From Amyelois transitella (Eukaryota; Arthropoda; Insecta; Lepidoptera; Pyralidae): a stretch of 64,000 nt of DNA. The notes below the pieces were generated by a model. That model ran no database searches. It was not told the DNA's origin and saw only the letters and a program-made list of their open reading frames with translations. How positions within the stretch are numbered: the stretch's first letter is position 1; each line of letters begins with the position of its first letter. The translations under genes and the position numbers were made by a program. The DNA lies in contig NC_083527.1 in assembly GCF_032362555.1 (NCBI RefSeq), positions 744,001 through 808,000 of the forward strand, read 5' to 3'. Below, piece after piece: positions 12,801 to 24,800 of the stretch.

Positions 12801-15800
12801 CCTTGTCAGCTAATACCTTGTGAAGGTCATTAATGCAGCTGTTATCACTTATAAAATTAACAAAATCGCTGAGCATCTAAAGAAGACATGTGGGTTCAAA
12901 CAAGGAGAGTGTGATTGCGAATGTTTAGGAGAAGGCCGAACGTACCTTGGCCGAAGGTACCTTGACTAAACTTACTTGATTGCAATAAGATAATGATGAA
13001 TGTGGATAAACCGAGTATGCATGGATCGTGGCAAGAGGAAAGATGTTGCCTCTCCCGATGCCTACTTCCGTCTGAAGACGTGATTTATGTACCTATGTGG
13101 TCAAAAGTACCCGAAACCGCCGAGCTTGCATGAAGAGAGTAATGAATGTGGATGAAGCGAAGGAAATATGCAGAGATCGTGGCAAGTGGAAAGAGGTAGT
13201 ATCTGCCTACCCCTCCGGGAAAGAGGCGTGATTTTATGTATGTATGTATGTATGTGCGAATCCCAATATGATGGTTTCAGGTTCGTGATAATAGCTATGG
13301 AGGCGATGGACCAGCTGCTGCTCGCGTGCCATGCCCAGACCCTGAACCTGTTCGTGGAGTCGTTCCTCAAGATGGTGCAGAAGTTGCTGGAGTCCACAGA
13401 CCCTCAACTGCAGACATTGGCTACTCAAAGTGTGAGTGAATTTATTTATTGTTAGGAAGATTAATGATATAACAATTGTATATAACCCATCCAGCCCATC
13501 AGTGTAAAGAAGAATCTCAAGTTTATAAGCCTATCCTTTAGTCGCCTTTGACGACTTCCATGGGAACAAGATGGAGTGATCCTATTTTTTTATTAGTGCC
13601 AGGAATCACACCGCACATTAGTTGTAAGCGACAAAAAAGTAATACCATCCCCCGTAGCATTGCCACGTGACGCCGTTTTAATAGCGCGAAAACCTATCGC
13701 TGTCCCGTTTTATGCCATAATGAAAAGCGAAACAGCTAGAGTTTTTTACGTGATAAAAACAGCGTCGCGCGTGCCATATTTCGGGGCAGCGAATATAAAT
13801 ATGAAACCTGCATTTTTTCTATTTACAGTTCGTTCGTTTCGCGAACATAGAAGAGGACACGCCGTCGTACCACCGGCGGTACGACTTCTTCGTATCAAAG
13901 TTTTCAGCTATGTGTCATAGCAACCACGGGGATATCGCTACTAGGGACAAGATCCGACTGGCGGGCATTCAAGGACTGCAGGTTAGTGAACGCTCTTTTG
14001 TGGTTATGCTAGCCTAGTAGTTTGCATACTGACAAATATATTGCAGCCATGGCGATATCGCTACTAGGGTCGTCAAGATTTGTTTGTTAATAACTCCAGG
14101 TTGATGCAAGCTCTTTTGTGGTTATGCTAGCCTAGTACTTTGCATACTGACAAATATAATTTGGTCATGTGTAACAATATCAACCTTGAGAATATCGCTA
14201 CTAGGGACAAGATCCGACTGGCGGACATTCAAGGACTGCAGGTTAGTGAACGCTCTTTTGTGATTATGCTAGCCTAGTACTTTGCATACTGACAAATATA
14301 ATTTGGTCATGTGTAACAATATCAACCTTGGGAATATCGCTACTAGGGACAAGATCCGACTGGCGGGCATTCAAGGACTCGAGGTAAGTGAACGCTCTTT
14401 GTGGTTATGCTAGCCTAGTAGTTTGCATACTGACTAATATATTTTGGTCATGTGAACAATATCAAACTTGGGAATATCGCTACTAGGGACAAGATCTGGC
14501 TGGCGGGCATTCAAGGACTGCAGGTAAGGGAACGCTCTTTTGTGGTTATGCTAGCCTAGTAGTTTGCATACTTACTGACAAATATAATTTGGTCATGTGT
14601 AACATGATATTGTTACACACCTTGGGAATATCGCTACTAGGGGCAAGCAAGATCCAACTGGCGGGCATTCAAGGACTGCAGGTTAGTGAACGCTCTTTTG
14701 TGGTTATGCTAGCCTATTAGTTTACATACTGACAAATATATTGCAGCTGTGGCGATATCGCTACTAGGGACGTCAAGATTCCTTTGTAGGAAATTTAATA
14801 ACTACAGGTTGATGCAAGCTCTTTTGTGGTTATGCTAGCCTAGTATTTTGCATACTGACAAATAAAATTGTAGCCAGGGACAAGATTCGACTAACCGGAA
14901 TTCAAGGACTCCAGGTTAGCTCAAACTCTATTGTTCTTATGCATGCCTAGTACTTTTCATACTGACAAAAATATTGCTGCCGTGGCGAAATAAATGGCTA
15001 CGAGGGACAAGATTCGATTGTAGGGAATTCAATGATTTTATACTTGCCTAGTACTTTAAGTTCTCGGTAGTGTTGGGCTGTGTGTGGTAAGGAGTCTGTT
15101 AGGTCTAATAAGCATATCCTAATATTTCTAGACCTTTAACCAAATATCACTATTTTAAAACAATGACAATAATTTTCTATTCCAGGGTGTAATAAGAAAA
15201 ACTGTGTCAGACGACCTGGTGGAAAATATATGGGAAGCGCAGCATATGGACAAGATTGTACCATCGCTTTTGTACAATATGCAGGTAAGACATATTGAGT
15301 GGCACGACGCTGTACTCACACTGATTCTTACTGGACCAAGGTGAAATCTTGCCCATGTCCAGTAGAAAAGTACATAACATTATGATACCTACTTACCGTA
15401 CTCCAGAATAAGAACTCTTTTAGTGTGTATTGTCTAGTAGAAAATTCTGCCGTGCAGACGTAGCAGTAGCAAAATATAAAGCATTTATATACCAAAACCT
15501 TAAATAAATACATACTAAATTGAAATATACCTACATAAATAAATAACATACATACATACATAAAATCACGCCTCTTTCCCGGAGGGGTAGGCAGAGACTA
15601 CCTCTTTCCACTTGCCACGATCTCTGCATATTTCCTTCGCTTCATCCACATTCTTAACTCTCTTCATGCAAGCTCGGCGGTTTCGGGTACTTTTGACCTG
15701 ACCCTTTACCATGACATCCTTAATTTGATCGTATCTTACGTTCGTCTAGGTCTTCCCACTCCGACCTTTCCCTCCACACTCTCCATGTATATCTGCTTAG

Positions 15801-18800
15801 TCAACCTGTCCATTCATCCTCTCCACATGACCGAACCATCTCAACATACCCTTTTCTATTTTCTTCTATATAATATCTTTCAAAATTATATACATAACTA
15901 TGACAAACTACAAATATGTACATGATACAATATGAACTAGCAAAGTGTAGAAAGATACTTGTCTGTATCAATAATACCTACACGGAATTTACTTCAAGAC
16001 CGCTGAGAAATACGAAACGGTATCGTGCATGGACACAGACGGCAGGGATCCAGGAGTCGAAGACGAACCCCCGCGGCTGGCGGAGGCGTGCCTCAGGGAG
16101 CTGGTGGGTCGAGCTGGATTCGGACACATTAGGAGTGTACTACGACCAGTTCTCACGTAAGTCACTGCTCAAAGAATGGCTGTGTCGGCCTCTGTGGCGC
16201 AGCGGTAGTACGCTTGACTGTGACATCGGAGGTCCCGGGTTCGAATCCCGGCCAGGGCATGATGAGAAAATAACTTTTTTTGATTGTCCTGGGTCTTGGA
16301 TGTTTATCTATATAAGTATTTATTATAAAATATAGTATCGTTGAGTTAGTATCTCGTAACACAAGTCTCGAAAAAAAAAAAAGATAGTCCGTAAACAGGT
16401 TATTAGTAATCTCTTTTGGTATTATGATTGCCTGGTACTTCAATTTCACGCAGATAATTTTCTCTGAACTTGGCCATTCAGTCTTTTCAAGACTGTTGGC
16501 TCTGTCAACCCCGCAAGGGATATAGACGTGACCATATGTATGTAATTTTCTCTGAGCTTAAGTAGTTACTAGGCTCGCAGAATATGAAAGGAAGTTACTG
16601 AAACAGATATTTAACAAGTATTTTTTACCTTAAGATATATAAACTTGGGATTCTTCTTTAAGGCGATGGGCAAGCTGTCACTACTTGAATCTCAATTCTA
16701 TCATTAAGCCAAACAGCTGAACGTGGCCTATCAGTCTTACAAGCCTGCTGGCCCTGTCTACCCCGCAAGGGATATAGGCGTGATTATAATGAATGAATAA
16801 GAAATTAAGCTTACAACAAGCAAAACATAAAAGGGGACTATCTAATAAAACGTGACTGAAATTATTCTTGATATACATACATATAATCACGTCTATATCC
16901 CTTGCGGGGTAGGCAGAGCTAACAGTCTTGTCTTATTCTTGATATATTGCAGACATTTCGACCGACACGAGCTGTGGGTACCGAACGAATTCGCCGTCCA
17001 CACGTTCAAGATCATCATGTTCTCGATTCAGGTTAGTTAGTTCACTTTGTAATTTTTGTATTTCCAAATCTTCTAACACAAGTTTTTTTTCTATTAGTGC
17101 CGGGAACCGCACGGCTAATAAACAATAGGATCTCCATCTCTTTGCCATGGATGTCGTAAAAGGCGACTAAGGGATAGACTTTTATACATGGAATTCCTCT
17201 TTTAGGCGATGGGCTAGGAACCTGTCCCTGTTTGAATCTCAATTCTATCATTAAGCCAAACAGCAGAGCGTGGAACGCGCGAAATTAGACACCACGCGGA
17301 TGAAGTCGCCGACAAAAACTAGTTGTATATAGTTTTAGGGAACTATCCCTGTGTGTATGTTGGGATATTCTACTACATCTATGATTGATTTTTTTTGATG
17401 ATTTTTCCTGATGATCGATTTTTTTCCAGGCTCAATATTCGTACAGCGTTGTGGAAGCCCTGATGCAGCACCTGGACGCGGCGGGCCCCGGGTCCGCGGA
17501 CCCCAAGGCCAGGACCAGGGTCCGGGCGGCCAGGGCGGCCGTGCTCAGCAATATTGTGGCCATAGCCGCTGGAGATAGCGTTGGTGAGTTTGTGATAATG
17601 TGTTCTTCATTTCCTTATGACTTCTGATTGCCTGGTAGGTAGTAATGACTTTAAAAGAACAAAACACGTTGTATTATTAATTATGTGAAGTTTGTTTGTT
17701 AATAATATTTTTGTTTTACTAAGTGACTAATAAATCACTTTAATTTAGTTTTAATTTAAGTATTAGGAAGCAAAGGCAAATTATATCATAGACAATTATA
17801 ATCATAACTAGTAATTGCAATACATACATACATATATACGGGACAAAAACACTGATTGAATTAGCCTCGAAGTAAGTTCGAGACTTGTGTTACGAGATAC
17901 TAACTCAGCGATACAATGCTCGACTCTAATGAATCGTTTTCAAATGACACTTCAGTTAGTACTGGATGAACTGTGATAAATTATCATACTAGATGGTCAT
18001 CCATCTAGTATGATAATTTATTATCATACCAGATGGATGACCATCTAGTATGATAATTTAGGTCATTTCGAGGTCATCCTCGGAGATGGATGACCAATAT
18101 CATTAACTTAACCTCCTAATCACTCATGGTTACCTGATAGTCTGATAGTTATCAGTATACATTTTTTTAGTCAGTTGATTGAAAGGTATGCCAAAGTGTG
18201 TGTGTGTGTGTGTATTATCTGTAACTATCAGGTCTATAAGATCCACAGACCCTAAAATTACGACCAGGGTCAGTACAGCCAGCGGCCGTGTTAAGGAAGT
18301 GGCTGAGTTTGTGATGAAATGAGGTTCAGAAACCTCTAAATGACTTCTGGTCGCCTGGTCTTTAATTCATAACCGGGTTTCTAATTGAAAATTTTGTGAT
18401 TTTTAATCTCACTTTAGATATGGTTTGGGTGTTTTATTAGATTCGACGGCTCTATCTTGCATACTCTGGTGTATTTTTTTTTTCAAAAGCATGCTTCTTA
18501 TCAAATATCTGAGTAAACATAATGTTGTACCTATTTTCATATGTATGGTACCTCAAAAACGAGGTGATCGAGGTGAAAATAGGTACAAAATGTCGAATTT
18601 ATAAAAATAAATTCGAGATTTTGTACAAGACTTTCCTTTTTATTGACTTAACTTTTGCTGACTTTGTTGAAATTCAAAGGGGCAATGCGGCCAGCATTTT
18701 GGGCACGATATCAGATTTTTATAATCATAATATTAGTTTAATTTAATCACGTTTCTAATTAGTCATATTTACACTACATAATATTTTTTTATTTTATACT

Positions 18801-21800
18801 TTATATTATATAACTCTAATACATTATAATAATTAATATGTTAAAACTCTATCTTTAATTCCAGGGCCTTCAGTGTTGGAGATTATCAACAACCTATTGA
18901 CAAATTTGAGAGCCTCTGTGGCCAGAGATTCTGAGGTAGTTTATTCTCATCATTACAAAGAAAATATTCTTTCTTCATTGTACATGAAACCCTAAGAAAT
19001 AAATATAAAATTTCAGAAAGAAACTGACGAGAAGTTATACCAAGAGGCTTTAATCAACGCGTTGGGAGAGTTCGCAGACCATCTACCTGATTTCCAGAAG
19101 ATTGATATCATGATGTTTATCATTAGCAAGGTGCCCAGTGGGGGGAAGGGCACCAGGGCTGATGCAATGCTGCAGAGTATATTGCTCAAGTCTTTGTTGA
19201 AAGTGAGTTATATCTATACTAATGTTATAGGACACACACAGCTAAACCGCTGCACCGAATTGTGTGAAACTTTGTGTGGAGGTAGTTCAAGGTTAAATAT
19301 GAAAGCTAGTTTATTTAAACCTTATTGATTTCAACATACAAAAAGTGATATATGACGTTAAGTGTGTATAAAGAACTGATGCTTATTATATTAGCCGTGT
19401 GGTTCCCGGCACCAAAAGGAAAAAGAATAAGACCAAAGAGATGGTTTTTCCCATGGATTTCGTAAAAGGTGGCTAAAGAATAGGCTTATAAACTTAAGAT
19501 TCTTCTTGTACGCGATGGGCTAGCAACCTTTCACTACTTGAATCTCAATTCCATCATAATGCCAAACATCTAAACGTGGCCTATCAGTCTCTTCAAGACT
19601 GTTGGCTCTGTGTGCCCCGCAAGGGATATAGACGTGACGTATGTACGTATATATGTTTATTATCTTAAAAGTTTACTTCGTATACAAAAAAGTCTTGGTT
19701 GTGTATTTTCATAAGACCGAAAAATAAGTGGACCTAATACAGATCCTTGAGGGGCTCTCGTTAAATATATTCATTAATGTGTCATTTCTGTATCAGCTAA
19801 CCGTTTACTACCTAACATGTCACGGTTAGGTAAATTTATATTACTTAAAAAAAAGTGGGACTAATATGGTCCCTTGAGGTGCTCCCGTTAAACCTCTGTA
19901 TTACATACCTACATACATAATATCTCTGCATACTTCCTTCGCTTCATCCACATTCATAACTCACTTCATGCAAGCTCGGCGGTTTCGGGTACTTTTGACC
20001 TGACCCTTTACCAGGACGTCCTTAATTTGATCAAGATACGTTCGTCTAGGTCTTCCCACTCCGACCTTTCCCTCCACACTCTCCTTGTATATCTGCTTAG
20101 TCAACCTGCTTTCATTCATTCTCTCCACAGGACCGAACCATCTCAACATACCCTTTTCTATTCCTGTAACTACATCTTCTTTTCACCACGTAAATATGAA
20201 GCCTTTTTGTCTATAAAGGTGGGCACTACATACAAAACGACAGAATTGAGCAAGGCATTCCCGGCCGCGTTCCTAGAGGCCCTGCTGCGAGTGTCAGCTA
20301 GCAGTGAACCATCGTCACGAGCGTTACTGCAACGAATACTCCACACTCTGCTCGACAGGAGACAGAACGCGGATCGATTGAGGATGACGTAAGTAACCCT
20401 TTTCAAGATATATATAGGTATATAGATGACTTTTTATTTGTCTGAACACAGTCACAGAATAAAAAAGTGGGTAGTTACACAAAAATAAAAATTTGAAAAA
20501 AGTATCACATACAAACTCTATAAAAAATTATAACATACATACATACATACATATGGTCACGTCTATATCCCTTGCGGGGTAGACATAGTCAACAGTCTTC
20601 AAAAGACTGAATGGCCACGTTCAGCTTTTTGGCTTATTGATAAAATTGAGATTCAAATAGTGACGACAGGTTGCTAGCCCATCGCCTAAAAAAGAATCCC
20701 GTTTGTAAGCCTATCCCTTAGTCGCCTTTTACGACATCCATGGGAAAGAGATGGAGTGGCTCCTTTTCTTTTTTGTATTGATGCCGGGAATTACACGGCG
20801 TATATAGATGATTTTTTATTTGTCTGAACAGTCATAAAATAAAAAGTGGGTAAGTTACACAAAAATAAAAATTTGAAAAAAATATCACATACGATCTCTA
20901 TAAAGAATTATAATGATGACAATAATATGTTTTTACCTAATATAGTGAGTGTGGAATTGTACTATTAATTACCTTATTTCTATCTCAATTTCAAAGGAAT
21001 GCTGTAATTACTAAAGATGACATAATTTGCTTAATTCCAGGGTGGAGTATGAACAATTGGGAATATCAGTTGAGAAATGTTCCCGTCAAGATTTGATCTT
21101 TATCAGCAAACACGGATACGCCATCTTCAGCTCTCTTTACGATGGTATGTTTTAGAAAGAAAATACATACATACATAAAATCACGCCTCGTTCCCGGAGG
21201 GGTAGGCAGAGACTACCTCTTTCCACTTGCCACGATCTCTGCATACATCCTACGCTTCATCCACATTCATAACTCTCTTCATGCAAGCTCGGCGGTTTCG
21301 GGTACTTTTGACCTGACCCTTTACCAGGACGTCCTTAATTTGATCAAGATACGTTCGTCTAGGTCTTCCCACTCCGACCTTTCCCTCCACACCCTCCATG
21401 TATATCTGCTTAGTCAACCTGTTTTCATTCATCCTCTCCACATGACCGGACCATCTTAACATACCCTTGTCTATTACAAGGGTTACAGAGGTCAGAATTA
21501 CCTGACTTCCCTTGATTTTGATCACATACGGACGCATAGTTCTCAAGAAAGGTCGCAACCGGAAAAATGCTAAAAGCATCATAGTACATTGAGCTTTGGC
21601 CGAGTCGAAGTCAAAAATTTCAAGAACTTTGGCCTCCAAGTCGAGGTCAAAAATTTTAAGAGCAAAATCCGTTTTCAGGTTTACAACTGGAGTCCAATAC
21701 TAAAGAGAATATAGAAGCTATATACATGACCCTGGCTCTGCTCATAATCGAGTTGGCCTCAGAGGAAACCCTGTGTGACGTGTTGCAGCTCATCATGGCG

Positions 21801-24800
21801 TGAGTATTAGCTTAACATTCATTTATTATTATTTTTTCAATTGCTGTGACTTTTTGTGACATAAGGCAGATTGTTTTATTATAAACTAGCGGGACCCGAC
21901 AGACTTCGTTCTGTCAAAAAGATTTGTAATAAATATGACAGTTTTTTGTTCCCATCTATTTGACCTACATTGCTTAGACAACAGTGAACTTAATACATTA
22001 GCAATAAAGTTCAAATTGACTGTACGTATTAGTTAGAAAACGTTTGTATGGGATAAAGAAAAGGACTGTTTTTAAGGGTTTTCGGGCAATTATTTGGTAT
22101 TTTTTTTGCCGTAAAACCCATCCTTGAGCTTCGACGAATATTAAAAAAAAAGAATTGACCAAATTGGTCCAGGCGTTCTTGAGTTATGCGCTTACCAACA
22201 CATTTAGCGATTCATTTTTATATTATAGAAGACTAGCGACACGTCTCAGCTTCGCACGGGTAGCATTTATAAATATTAACCATCCCCACTATCGTTGTCG
22301 CACCATTGGCTGACGTCACTCGTTGCCATGAGGCGATAACGATCAATTGAGCAACTTTTAAATTGGAATATTATTATAAAACATTAAAATAATCTAAAGA
22401 ATTACAATAATTAGTTATTAAATTACGAAAATTACAACGAGAGGTATAGTCATTTATAAAAGATATTACATACCTACCTAAAGCTTTTGCGGTAAGGAAA
22501 ACATCATAAGCGGCTTTGCAGTCATGATATACTGGTACTTCAGAAATAAATGAACCTGATATTTTGAATAAAAATCTCATTCAGGCTGATAAGTGTTCTA
22601 ACAATGATCTAAGCTGGGAGTTGAAGAGACCCAGGTCACCGTGGTCAGACAGGAATTTCTCCAACCTGACCTTAAATGCTATTCTAAATCAAGGTGGAAC
22701 TTGAAAACAAATTCATCAAACTTAATCTTACCAGACTATTTCTGATAAGAGTTATACATACATATAGTCACGTCTAAATATAATATTTTCGCATATATAT
22801 ATTTTATCATTAAGCCAAACAGCTGAACGTGGCCATTCAGTCTTTTCAAGACAGTTGTCTCTGTCTTCCTCGCAAGGGACATAAACGTGACCATATGTAT
22901 GTATGTGACTTTTTGTGACATCAGGCAGATTGTTTCGTTATAAACTAGCAACCCGCCCCAGCTTCGCACGATATAAAGTATCCTATAATAATGAATAAAA
23001 ATTTTGAATTTGAATTGAATTTGCATACATATAGAGGGACAGACGCAGGAATCGACTTTGCTTTATACTATGTACTGATAAACGAGAGTTATAGCCATGC
23101 ATAAAAGATTTTATCAAAAGCTTACAAACTTGAGATTATTTTTTTAGGCGATGGGCTAGCAACATGTATATATAATATCAGTAGGATGTGTTGATGATCG
23201 ATCGACAACCTCCACAGCATCCAGCAGTCGTCGATCTCCAACCCGGTGCTGTCCGTGGCGCAGCAGTGCCAGCTGCAGGCCCTGTGCGTGTCGCTGGCGG
23301 CGCTGTTGCCGCACGTCATGATGCTGCCGCCTCTAGCCGACTACATACATAAGGTACAGTACCTGGTTGACCGAACTTTGCTCTGTTTTTGTTTTTGGTA
23401 GAACGTGTTTTTTGAAAATTATATTTAGAATGAAGTGTGGCCCTCATCGGTCATGGCGTTATAGATGGCACTGATATAGTTTCTTAAAACGCAATTTTTA
23501 AAATGTTTATGGTAGTTTTTAATATATTTTTCCTTTTTGCCAGATTATCTCAGCCCGTCGCGAGGAAGCCCCTCACCTGTTGCCCCCAGCTCCTAGAGAC
23601 GGAGATCACATTCCCTCGGCTGCTATGCCGGGGAAATTGCCATACCTTATGATTGACCAGGTATCTTTATAAATTTCAGTAAATGTAGAGATATGTTATT
23701 AATTATTATAGAAAAATAGATGTACATCATACATAGGTATAATAACGTCTATATCCCTTGCGGGGTAGACAGAGCCTACAGTTTTGAATAGACTGATAGG
23801 CCACGTTTAGCTGTTTGGCTTAATGATTGAATTGAGATTGAAATAGTGACAGGTTGCTAGCCTATCGCCTAAAAGAAGAATCCCGAGTTAACGGTAATCC
23901 CAAGTGTATGCTGTGATTTCCGGCGCCAATAGAAAAATTAATTGGACCACTCCATTTCTATCCCATGTATGTCGTAAATGGCGACTTAGGGAAAGGCTTA
24001 TAAACTAGATGTACCCGAATTTATGTCGACATTGTTGTCAAAAAAGCATGCAGGGATCTTGGCAAGTGATAATATGCAGTCTCTGCCTACCCCTCTGGGA
24101 AAGAGGCGTGATTAATATGTTCTCAAAATATTTTTTTTTGCTGTAATTATTTAATGCTGACTTTCTTGTTTGCTTTAAACATAAATAATTATTTAAATGT
24201 AAAGGGTTATTTATAGGTAGTTTCTTTTTTCTACCCGCATGCTGAAGAAAATCAATAACTGATCACAATTGACATGTTTCTACACTAGATGGCGCTATGC
24301 GAATGCCTGAAATCGTGCGGGGTAGACTCGTCCCGTTTGCAGTCCCCGTCGCCGTACGCGGCCGGCCACACTGCCGCCGTCGCGCACCGCCACAGCTGGG
24401 TCGAAGCTGGTAACTATATACATATGAACAGACACACATACAATAGATTACACACATTATTACCCCTAGGTGATTTATGAATGAAGCTAAGGAAGTGTGC
24501 AGAGATCGTGGCAAGTGGAAAGAGGTAGTCTCTGCATACCCCTCCGGGAAAGAGGCGTGATTTTATGTATGTATGTATGTACCCCTAGGATGCAGGTAGG
24601 GTATAACTTGTGTTCCTAGGAACCTCCCCTATCTAAGTAACTTTTTACCTTATAACGAGATTCTCGGAAGGACGACGAACTCGAGTACTAGGCTAGCAGA
24701 ATGTCTTAGGAGACTGTCGCGCCTCACTTCAGTTAATTAGAAACTGCTTTAGTTCCATATTTGAATTATGAAAAAATTTAGATTGAACCAAGGTCCAGGA

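Noticed and set aside
16186..16260. Possible tRNA gene (A and B boxes)
   Set aside because: The same sequence with the same downstream body occurs elsewhere in the window, so it is the head of a tRNA-derived SINE.
21250..21639. 129-aa minus-strand ORF as a host gene
   Set aside because: Its content (RWSGHVERMNE, GKVGVGRPRRTYLDQIK) is the C-terminus of a LINE reverse transcriptase repeated elsewhere in the window.
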